DNA of 60,000 nt. Source: Owenia fusiformis. Its lineage: Eukaryota; Annelida; Polychaeta; Sabellida; Oweniidae. The notes beneath the pieces were generated by a model that saw only the letters and a list, made by a program, of their open reading frames with translations, ran no database searches and was not told the DNA's origin. The stretch is from contig CAIIXF020000007.1 of NCBI GenBank assembly GCA_903813345.2, forward strand, positions 12,149,031-12,209,030, read 5' to 3'. Below, in pieces: positions 35,501 to 45,000 of the stretch (position 1 is the stretch's first letter; every line of letters begins with the position of its first letter). The translations under genes and the position numbers were made by a program.

Positions 35501-38500
35501 AGCCTGGCCCTGCCCTTCTAAGTGTCTTTATAGGACTAAATGGTACAAGTAAGGAGCTGAGTTGTCCCAAGTACAACCATTGGGCATTCGACAGGTGAGC
35601 AAAGTTTTAAATGTGACATATCGTTTTCTCTCTGATGAACACTGTGCCTTCCCTTAATCTCCCGTAGGAGTGTTCAACATCACAACATCCACGGATATTT
35701 TTCACTGTATACAAGTGGGTGATAATGGGGTGAAAATGAGTCTCCTACTTAGAAAAGGGACACAATGTGTGCTTATAAGAAATTCACATTGTTGTTTTTT
35801 TATGTGGTCCGCATTTTGGTAACTTCCTGTGTATACCTTAGTCCATATCTAATGTAATGTTTCCTAATGCTTTCTGTCACTGTTTTAAAGCAGGTGAAGA
35901 AACCTGAGTTTGTGTTTAATTTTAACATAGTAATATAATAGCACTCAAGTTGCACTCAAGTTGCTACTGTTCTTTTTGTAAGTAGGTTATTAGGAAATTA
36001 TTTTAGTAGAAAGTTGGTGTAGCTTAGGATCAGATTTAAAATTGGGCCTCTTCTACATAGAGAAGCAAGTACCTTTTTACAATGTTTTATATTACAGTGA
36101 GAACATAGGAGAGGATATTGTCAGCTACCTAGCCCTGAGTAAAGAGGATGCTAAGAATGCAGATTGCCCTCTCATGTTCATCTCATTCCCTGGTACCAAG
36201 GATGACACATATTTGACACGTTACCCAGGTGAGATACACATTTGACACATTACCCAGATGAGACACATATTTGACATGTTACCCAGGTAGGACACATATT
36301 TGACATGTTACCCAGGTGAGATATAAATTTGACACATTACCAAGTTGAGACTCATATTTGACACATTAGCCAGGTTAGACACATATTTGACTAGTCAGGT
36401 GAGATAAATATTTGACACATTTCCCAGGTGAGACACATGTTTGACAAATTACCCAGGTGAGACACATATTTGACACCTTACCCGAGGAGACAAATATGTG
36501 GACATGTTGCCCAGGTGAGACACATATTTGACACATTACTCAGGTGAGTCAAATATTATTTGACACATTGCCCAGGCTAGACACATGTTTGACACGTTAT
36601 GCTGGTTAGTGAAAAACTGATAGTTCAAGAGAGTATTCTGAAAATGATGAAACTTGAAATTGCAGTAACAGAAACGATTTTAAAGAATGAAGAACTGCAT
36701 TCAGTAATGATACATAATTTGAAATATGAACCTCATATTACTTTTTTACGTATTATTATGAATGTATTATAAATCATATTCTAAGAAATTAAAAGGCCGT
36801 GTCACAGTTACAGTTGAACCGTTGAAGTTCAGGAAGTTTAATTCATGATATGTTATGAAACAGCCACTATCAATTATTGAATAGATTGATCCAAAATTAC
36901 AACCCTCCAATTTGTAATTACTTTCTATTTTACAGGTGAATTTTGACTTTTTTAAGCAGATACAGCATTCAATGTATGTAATGGTGATGTTTATCGTGCG
37001 ACACAATTAATTTTAGATTGAGGGAAAATCACATTTTGCATCACCTCTACTTCTCTTGTAGATAAGGCAGCACTCATCATCATTGGAATTGTGAATTACG
37101 AATGGTTTGAACCCTGGGAAAACCAAAGAGTTATGAAGCGTGGAGACGAGTATGACGATCTGAAGAATGCTATTGGACAAAACATGTGGAAAAAAGTATT
37201 GGTGCATTATCCCCAGCTTGAGGGACGGGTAAGGCAGTATACATTTAGTAGAATTACATATGCAGTTGAAACTAGTTAATCATGGTTTATTGACAATCTA
37301 CTTTTAGAATCTGTAAACCTACAATCTACTTGTACAATCTGTAACTTCTACAATCTCCTTTTACAATCTGTAACTTCTACAATCTACTTGTACAATCTGT
37401 AACACCTACAATCTACTTGTAGAATATGTAATATCTACAATCTGTTTGTGTAATATGTAACACCTACAGTCCACTTTTCAACAACTGTATATAGGCTCTA
37501 CTTGCATAATCTGTAACACATATAGTCTACTTCACTCACAATCTCCTTGTACAATCTGTAACTTCTACAATCTACTTGTACAATCTGTAACACCTACAAT
37601 CTACTTGTAGAATATGTAACATCTACAATCTGTTAGTGTAATATGTAACACCTACAGTCCACTTTCCAACAACTACTATATAGGCTCTACTTGCATAATC
37701 TGTAACACATACAGTCTACTTCACTTACAGTCTCCTTGTACAATCTGTAACACCTACAATCTGGTTGTACAAAATGTAATACCTACAATCTACTTGTACA
37801 ATCTGTAACACCTATAATATGCTTGTACAATCTGTAACACCTACAATCTGCTTTTACAATCTTTAACATCTACTATCTACTTGTACAATCTGCAGTTGTA
37901 ATAACTCCTCAATCTAAATTTCTAGCTGGCTTATATGAATGTTGGCAGCCCACTTTCCAACAACTACTACATAGGCTCTAATAGAGGAGAGTGTTACGGG
38001 ATGGCCCACAACAGTCCCAGGTTTTCAGCGACAAACAGCGCTCATCTACGTCCAAAGACTGATATACCAGGCCTCTTTATCACTGGTATTATATTAAATT
38101 ATGTTACTTTATATATTAAAGGCCTACTATAGGCATATTTTCAACACTCTTTGGCAAAATGAAGATTTACTTCTATTTCAAAGTATTTCCAATGGATTGC
38201 TAAGTATTTTATCTTTTATTGGACACCAAAAACTGCTCAAACTGGCCACATCAAAGCTTACAATAAATTATCAAAAAATATTTTTGTTCTGTCATTTTAT
38301 GTATAAAGTTTTTGCCATTGTCAATGAAAGATAGCAAAGTTGTTTGTATTACAAGATCCATTCATTTCTATATGAGTGTATCTAGGTTCAATATTAATGC
38401 AAATCAATCTTTGTATCATATTTAATTGAGTGTGTAACACGTTTCAATGATTATTTTATCAAGTGAGCATAGTGGGGCTTTAAGTGTATTCCTTCATAAG

Positions 38501-38858
38501 GAGTTATCACTAGAGATTGAGTTGATACTTTTGTCAAAACATATATCATCATAATTTAGAATAATAAATATATAGGTTGGCTGGGTTAATCTTGATAACA
38601 GGGTTTTCCATGTTTTACAATTATATATTTTTGATTTACACTGCATTTCCATAAACACTGTTAACAATTTTTATCTACTATATTCCAGGGCAAGATGTCT
38701 TGACTTGTGGGTTTGCTGGTGCATTATTTGGTGGAATCTTGTCGGCATCAGCCGTGCTTGGGCGCAACACATTCATTGATCTGTTAGTCCTTAAGCTGAA
38801 GCAGTATCTCCGTGGACAGGCACTCAGTGTCCCGACCTTGGCCTGTAAGCAGCAGTGA
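23514..38858 (+). CDS. RETSAT: All-trans-retinol 13,14-reductase (retinol saturase), 12 exons
   Basis: Exons: 23514-23718, 24912-25094, 31966-32075, 33503-33622, 34016-34217, 34375-34575, 34996-35115, 35471-35594, 36098-36228, 37062-37228, 37926-38085, 38689-38858. All junctions are GT-AG, phases agree, and the product is 630 aa (human about 610). Residues 12-35 form a hydrophobic N-terminal signal/anchor for the ER. VVIGSG-type FAD motif: IGSGIGG at 84-90 with the ribose-binding Glu in [16 protein letters not shown] (E108). Later landmarks are [42 protein letters not shown] and [10 protein letters not shown]. The family saturates the 13,14 bond of all-trans-retinol using FAD; substrate range in this animal is inferred. 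Intron 2 (6.9 kb) is full of transposons; introns 9 and 10 carry exon-derived minisatellites. Confidence 0.97.
23903..24180. repeat. Palindrome cluster with ACAATTGT cores in RETSAT intron 1
   Basis: A perfect 16-bp palindrome ACCGACAATTGTCGGT lies at 23903-23918. Variants with the same core lie near 24105-24120 and 24154-24168, the last nested within CTCCAG...CTGGAG. Between them an inverted pair (about 23930-23963 and 24057-24091, sharing GCCCCAGTATCCCCACAC) could form a stem with a roughly 95-nt loop. Short frames through it are not genes. Confidence 0.75.
24291..24400 (+). mobile_element. tRNA-derived SINE fragment
   Basis: A-box-like GGTAGAGCAT and B-box-like GGTTTGATTCC at tRNA-like spacing, followed by GGGGCATTGAATTTAGCAC. 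The same post-B-box tail occurs near 49040 (GGGGCATCGAATTTAGCAC), which identifies a shared SINE family. It is degraded at its 5' end. Confidence 0.6.
25461..26987. mobile_element. Second copy of the TACAGTAAAACC element, carrying a nested insertion
   Basis: It matches 1700-2616 end to end with only about half a dozen substitutions and one fewer T, apart from a 608-bp insertion plus its 3-bp duplication at 25946-26556. It lies in RETSAT intron 2. Removing the insertion gives 916 bp against 917 bp in the first copy. Confidence 0.9.
25946..26553. mobile_element. 608-bp Harbinger-like MITE, nested, with CAG target duplication
   Basis: TIR GGGGTCATTAACAGAACTTT followed by CGCAAAGTTACGAA; the right end is the inverted counterpart. 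Inverted TTCGTAA/TTACGAA words fill the arms, so the whole element is largely self-complementary. CAG flanks it at 25943-25945 and 26554-26556, and the paralogous element at 1700-2616 shows a single CAG (2183-2185). A 3-bp TSD and G-rich ends fit PIF/Harbinger. No coding capacity. Confidence 0.9.
27293..27590. repeat. Minisatellite of CATGTGATGTCACA-type units
   Basis: Diverged tandem units of roughly 20-24 bp alternate CATGTCA, GATGTCACA and CACCATGTG. The word TGATGTCA, a CRE/AP-1-like half-palindrome, recurs. A 136-codon frame through it is an artefact (Cys-Val-Thr repeats). It lies in RETSAT intron 2. Confidence 0.85.
27813..28023. mobile_element. 211-bp MITE with CACACTACTATACCT ends and AATTA duplication
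   Basis: Perfect 15-bp TIRs CACACTACTATACCT, flanked by AATTA on both sides (27808-27812 and 28024-28028). The body is the reverse complement of the 8698-8910 element at high identity. It lies in RETSAT intron 2. Confidence 0.88.
28141..28335 (+). mobile_element. tRNA-derived SINE
   Basis: A box TAGCTCAGCGGTAGCAC (about 28150-28166) and B box GGATTCGATCC at about 28192-28202 at tRNA-like spacing, then a unique body and an A-rich tail (AAACAAAATACAATACAATG). The tRNA part has mismatched acceptor strands, so it is not a working tRNA gene. It lies in RETSAT intron 2, sense orientation. Confidence 0.8.
28415..28641. mobile_element. 227-bp mariner-like MITE
   Basis: Perfect 21-bp TIRs beginning TACAGGGTGTCAAATAAATA, with TA at the termini. 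Non-coding. Similar but single ends (GACACCCTGTAT) occur near 39270 and 40230, so the family is dispersed nearby. Confidence 0.85.
30673..31122. mobile_element. 450-bp MITE, GGCCATAAG ends, TAA duplication (copy A)
   Basis: TIR GGCCATAAGAAGTAGATTC on the left and its inverse on the right. TAA lies on both sides (30670-30672 and 31123-31125). A 3-bp TAA/TTA target with GG ends is the usual PIF/Harbinger signature. Non-coding; frames through it are not genes. Confidence 0.88.
31339..31788. mobile_element. 450-bp MITE, GGCCATAAG ends, TAA duplication (copy B, inverted)
   Basis: Reverse complement of copy A along its whole length with scattered differences, same length, and TAA on both sides (31336-31338 and 31789-31791). 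Copies A and B sit about 215 bp apart in opposite orientation and could form a long hairpin in the RETSAT pre-mRNA. Confidence 0.88.
32566..32745. mobile_element. 180-bp TACAGTAAAACC MITE in RETSAT intron 3
   Basis: Left end TACAGTAAAACCTGTATATC and right end GACAGGTTTTATTGTA. Internal GTGAACACC/GAACACCTC words are arranged as in the larger 917-bp family. TA at both ends. A minimal pogo-like MITE. Confidence 0.75.
36203..36610 (+). repeat. 29-bp minisatellite that copies the RETSAT exon 9 donor site
   Basis: The first unit is the real exon 9 end: GACACATATTTGACACGTTA then CCCAG|GTGA at 36228/36229. Thirteen diverged copies of the same ~29-bp segment follow in the intron. The string CAGGTGAG, identical to the authentic donor, recurs at the same place in about six downstream units. 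29 is not a multiple of three and TTTGA gives early in-frame stops, so using a later donor would truncate the protein. Confidence 0.92.
37290..37920 (+). repeat. 29-bp minisatellite with captured RETSAT exon 11 sequence (intron 10)
   Basis: The basic unit is CTACAATCTACTTGTACAAT plus CTGTAACAC. Two units are interrupted by a stretch that matches exon 11: 37655-37689 agrees with exon bases 37946-37980 at 33 of 35 positions (CACTTTCCAACAACTACTA core), and 37467-37500 is a more diverged copy. The two captured copies are about 180-190 bp apart, giving a higher-order repeat. The array runs to within about 30 bp of the exon 11 acceptor. Confidence 0.9.
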
Positions 38859-41037
38859 CACCTGTTGGTGGGTGCAAGTACCATGGTTACATGTATGTGT
38901 ATTACACACTGAATCATTAGAAACATTTTAAGCTATTACATTTTATTCAGCAGTGTCCTATATTTAGAGTAATCAATTGTATGCTAGAGATACTAAATTA
39001 TGAATTATAAGTAGGACATTAATGGGCTTCGGGTAGTTCGATGTGAATGGTTCTCTTAAAGGGGCCACAAAAATGTGCAATGAGAAACAAAAGGGCTTAT
39101 GCAGGGGTTCAAGGCACTTGCCCCCCCCCCCAACATGTCCCTCAGGTAGATATGCATATCTCCCTCTGGATAAACCCCATATCCAAAACCTCCCAGTACA
39201 TAACTCTTGAAATGTACTGTGCAACATTTAGTGCTATGGAGGGGGGGGGGGGCAGCCACCAATTGACACCCTGTATATACAACTGAAATAAGTATATTAG
39301 TTCAAGGTTTCTCTTTTCTCTAAAATCATCACTATTAAAGATATTATTAGTGCTTGACGTTCAATTCTATATTTTGACTAAGTTATACATGAAATGTTAA
39401 TGTTGTTATTCTAACTATTTCAAAACTGAAGTTTTTAGGCTGTGTTAATATTTATTTGTTATACAAGTATATACCGTTATGATATTTAGGATTACGTTGT
39501 ATTCATATACCTTTCTCATACATTTGTCATATATTGTATTTTATTTATCTAATGTATAACAGCTTTGCTTCTTATATATATATATTAGTAGATATAGATA
39601 TACACATTTAAAAACTGCAATATGTAATTGAACAAATTTCGCTTGCCAAAATTAAGAATCTCATATTTTGTAGTTATTGAAATATGGTGCAACATTGTTG
39701 TGAAGCTGCACGCATGAATTCTAAATGAATTATGAATTTAAATTGACCTCAAAAGTTGCAATTACTAATATCTTTAAGTCGCTGATGTGTGAGTGCCTTA
39801 ATGTAGTTCTTGCTTCAAATCTCTGCCATCCCCTTGGTGTGGTTGACAGGTCTTTAAACGGGGGATGGGAGGGGTGCAAGGGGTTTGAGCAAGACTAGTA
39901 TTCATGGTGCAATGCTAAATCTAATGCCATCATTCAGCATAACAGGTGCAATAAAGTATTTAGAATATACTATGAAAGTGCATTTATAATGCAATATGGA
40001 AGGTGCTTAATACGATATGTTCAAAATTGTTTATTTCACATATCTGAAAGGAGTATTGAAGATTTGTTTATATGCTGATTTATATTATTTTAGTCAATTT
40101 AGAGATGGTTTGTCATTTGAATATTTTGTAGCTGCTACCTCCTGACGGTTATATTAGGTGTATTATTTATAATAAGAATCAAAATTGAATTATGCAACAC
40201 ATAACAGGTGGTCCCATACTTTCGGGACACCCTGTATTTCATTCCTTTTGTGGAGCACAATTAGCAAAATTTAAATGGAATAAAACAGATTGCATCACCA
40301 TCCCGTCCATCATGAAACATAGCTAAACATAGTTCTGTTTAGATTTAATGAATGAACAAATTGAATAATTCAACAATAGACTACATGTAATATGTTCTAT
40401 CTGTTACCTAGGAGAGAATAATATGTACTGTATTAATACTGTATTACTTAACAGTGCTTTAAATGTTAAAACATTGCAATTGAATGGCACTTTGACAAAC
40501 GTTATTCACGTTATTGTATCTGAAATTGTATGACACCAGAACAAACTTTTAATACTCGAGTTGTCTGGTATTGTTGGCTGTGTAAATGAAAACATCGAAT
40601 AGTATGACAAACTGAATAATTCTATAGCTGTACACTGTAGTTTTATCCCTTTGATATTATGTGCAAGTTCTTCCTTGTATTGTTTAAATACTTTAGCTCA
40701 TTTATAAATACTCTACTCTGATTGGTCAATCAGATGTTATCAATTTGATAAATCAGTGACGTATCTTTGAATAGAGGATTGACAACTCTCATTGCTTGGA
40801 ATAATGTAAAGTAAGCAAGTAATGAATTGCAAATATTATATACCGGTATCTTAACAGGTTTAATACTGTACTAAGAATTGTTTGTAATTATTATCTTTTT
40901 AATTCACTATTTATTCAAGTAAAGTAGCACAAGTCTAATTATCAAACATTGTATATTTCTTAGGCCTTCCTTACATTATATGTCTGTACGTATTACTTCT
41001 CAAAGAAATAAAACTCTTAATGTAAAAAAGGTGTAAC
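38859..41037 (+). other. RETSAT 3' UTR and downstream
   Basis: Non-coding. It contains a C-tract at about 39121 and a G-tract at about 39241 that bound a roughly 130-bp unclassified insert (both single-base runs of 10-12), and single TACAGGGTG-type MITE ends near 39270 and 40230. Candidate poly(A) signals on this strand are AATAAA at about 39952 and at 41007-41012; the latter would give a 3' UTR of about 2.2 kb. Confidence 0.5.
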
Positions 41038-41377
41038 TTCAGTTTTTTCGATTGAATGAGTGAATACTAGGAGATGGGTATTATTTGAATCACTGTTGAA
41101 TCAATATTTTTAATTTTTAATAATGGTATGATTGGTCAGAGGACATCCAAGATCAGTCCAAGTTAGTTAACCAGTATTCACCACTTTTAAAAGAAAAATG
41201 ATCATTTCCATTCAGTTTAGTGTTGAAAATCTCCAGGAGTGTTGAATCCTGCAATATATATCCAAAAATTCTTAATGAATGGAAAGCTTGATAGTGGGCT
41301 AGATAAGCGGGAATCAAAAATTATGGGAGTGTGAAAATGAGAAATAAACCAACTGTTCTAATTTCATAATAGTTCAA

Positions 41378-41383
41378 TTTATT
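41378..41383 (-). other. Candidate poly(A) signal of ZSWIM2
   Basis: AATAAA on the minus strand about 670 bp downstream of the ZSWIM2 stop codon. Together with the RETSAT AATAAA at 41007 it would leave the two convergent transcripts only about 300-400 bp apart. It was chosen by position, not proven. Confidence 0.35.
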
Positions 41384-42054
41384 TTCAAAGAACGCATACA
41401 TCATGCATATTTGATAAATATGTCATATGTTCAAATATGAGCTTAAAGCAAGTGTAACAAATAGAGGTAACTATAGTGCAATTGGTTGGTTAAGACCATT
41501 ATTACAGTCAACTTGTCTTAAATGGCACAGCTTACAGCAAATCTAGTGTTTACTCATAGCATATGGCATATTTAGTAAATGAAAAAATATAGCTCTTCAT
41601 ATGAAAAAGATCACGTCAACATATGCTTTCAGCAAATCTTAAAATACAATTCAAATTCTGAATTTGACCTTTCATGACATTGACCTTGATAATCCCTGGT
41701 CATACGTTATCATTTATCACTACTCATACCAAGTTTGGAACCTTAAATAGAGAGGTTCAAAGGGTGGCAATCACACACAGACACATCTTAATGCCCACAC
41801 TCACATAAATACATTTAATTGTTTGTAAGAGAAATACATGCAAGATGAGTAAACTTACATTTCATGTAAAATATTCCAAACAAAATATAAAAGATGTGTA
41901 CATAGAAATAAAAAAAATACTGTTTTTCAGTATTGCTGGACGGATTTGGTTTAAAAGCTAATATCAATTTGCAATTACTGCATTATTCTTTACAAATAAA
42001 ATAATACTGATCAATTTTAGTGATGTCACAATATAAGACAAATTATGCGCATAA

Positions 42055-45000
42055 TTAAGTGACATCATAGCAGTCTTGGAGAGTGAGCTGTGACATTTGT
42101 GAACCAGTTAATGCAATATCTCCAATGGGTACATGCTGGGTGTTAGTCCTTTTAGTGGTACTACTTGGTTTAATAGTCCTTTTAGTCGTACTATTTGGTA
42201 ATTTACGCTGTGGTACGACTGAAGCTAAAGGGATAGCGATTTCACTGTTGACATCGCCAATATGTAAATCTGGAGCAGTAGGGGTGCTCCTATTGGCTCG
42301 TGATGCACTACTGCTTCGTGCCCTCCGTACACCTTGTTGCAAGCCTGCCCTTCCCTTTCTCCTGCCAGTCTCATTATCTGCAGCAATGAGTGAACAACAG
42401 ATTTAAATATACACTTGGGCGCATATACTTGCAATTTGATGTACAAAAATAAAGTATGCAAAATAAAATTATTTTGGAAAGATCAAAATTCCGAGAGAAA
42501 CATAATCAGATTATTCTAATTTATTAATAACATCAACTGTAAGCCCAAAAGTAATTAGTGCATGGATACATGATAATGTTTAATGATACATAATATGTTA
42601 AATAACTTAAATGTGTCTACTTTAACTTACCACTATCACTACGTTGAGCATTTAATCTTGAGCTAGGTGCGCTATTCCTTCCTGTTCCTACAACCAATGT
42701 CTCATTACTAGGTAGGGGAATAGATGGCGCTACGGGGCTGCTGTCATGGATACCTCGTTGAGAAACAGGTGGACGTTTAGACAGAGTAACGTGTCCCATC
42801 CTCAGAGGACTGTTCATTATGGCTGGAGCAGCTTCAGTACTGTAATATGAAGATGGCATAACACATGAAATATCTCATATACTCTTACGCTATTTAATCT
42901 GGCATCCATTTTAATTTGGCAATATGGTAATTTGCAAAAATTCGCCAATTCACGTCTTCCCAAATTTTTCAGAAATCCCAATGAAAATCTTTCATCCAGT
43001 GTATTTCCGTATGTTTGGAAAAATGGGGTAAAATGTTAATTTATCAGAGCTTATTTATTCATCTGGATTAATTTTGAAGGTATTATTACTTTGGGTGATT
43101 AATTTTATGGAGATATCTCTATTTGCCTTTATTTTAATAGTGCCAAATAAGTAGACTAACAGTGAGTAAACAACTCAATCAGCTAGTAAATAAGACTGAA
43201 TATGTATGTTCAACCATTCAGAGTATGAAACAACTAAGCTTACACATATAACCTAATATATCAATATTTGGAAATTGCAAGAGAATCAACGAATGGTCTT
43301 GGTAATTATTTGTTCTTTGCCTTTGGTATTAAGGGCATTACTACTTAAAATTTTCCTCAGTATGGTTTTTATCTTGATCATTCAAACGATTTATCTGCCA
43401 AGCTGACAGCAACATCCACTTTTTAGGTATAAGAACTTACTTTGTACTATTGATAGCAGTTCCACTGAGAGCAAAGCCAGGCTGTAAGGTGCTGCCATCT
43501 GCTGGAGACACAGCACCTTGTTGTTGCAGCTTTCCTCGCGGTAGAATTCCACGTCTCTGTATCGATTGTGCCCCTCCATTCATCTGAGCGACACCAATTC
43601 CTGGGATTTCTAGCTGGAGGGAGGATTGTTCAGAAGTAGCAGCAGGTGATTGGTTTTGCTGTTGATTGGTCACCCTAGAGTAAAACAGATCTTTGAGTTG
43701 AAAATTTTAATATAGAGGTATTATGACTTATGTGGGAACTACATAGCAGTAAAATCATATGTTTGTAAATCTAGTTTCTTCATTCTTATTATCTAAAATA
43801 TTGTTTAATAAGATTTCCAAGTATTTTACAAGGCTTGCAAGATATTGTACCTTTGTCTTGGTCTATCACTGACTAGTTGGGATGTGACTGGATTCCACAC
43901 CATTTGGCCATCTAAAGGACATGTAGCATGTTCATGTAACAACCAGTTGTCTATACAGTCCTTGTGGAACTAAAAATAAATTTGAATTCATCAATTTTTA
44001 TACATTTATAATGCCTCAATCAAATCAGGGATTTGGAAATTATATGTTTAATTACAGTACATAGTATGTTATTTCTGGTTTTCATATACATGTTATAGTA
44101 GCATATCAGAAACACAGAGAACATAAATGATATTGTTTTAGCTTTTAACTGTTGCTTGACAAATCCAGTTCCACAACTATGTTTTCTCATAAGGATTCAA
44201 ACTGTGAGAAGAATACATGTATAAATTTGACAATTTAATCCCAATTAAATCTTACCCTATGCCTACATGGTAGACGTTTAACATACTGGCCCACAGAATA
44301 TGATCGGAGGCAGACCCTACATTGCTCTCCAGGGGCCAGCAGCCGACCCCCTTCCCTCACCCGCTCTGTTGGGAGATTTTGAATCACCTCTTCTGGAATA
44401 TTACTTGGTTGGTTGGAACTAGGGCTGCAACAGAACACAATAGGTATATTATATTTATGAGGGCTATGGTTGTGCCTATACATTCAAACACAATAGGTAT
44501 ATTGTATTTATTGAGGGCTATGGTTGTGCCTATACATTCAAATACAATAGGTATATTATATTTATTGAGGGCTATGGTTGTGCCTATACATTCAAACACA
44601 ATAGGTATATCATATTTATTGAGGGCTATGGTTGTGCCTATACATTCAAACACAATAGGTATATTATATCTATTGAGGGCTATGGTTGTGCCCATACATT
44701 CAAACAAAATAGGTATATTATATTTATTGAGGGCTATGGTTGTGCCTATACATTCAAACACAATAGGTATATTATATTTATTGAGGGCTATGGTTGTGCC
44801 TATACATTCAAACACAATAGGTATATTATATTTATTGAGGGCTATGGTTGTGCCTATACATTCAAACAAAATAGGTATATTATATTTATTGAGGGCTATG
44901 GTTGTGCCTATACATTCAAACACAATAGGTATATTATATTTATTGAGGGCTATGGTTGTGCCTATACATTCAAACAAAATAGGTATATTATATTTATTGA

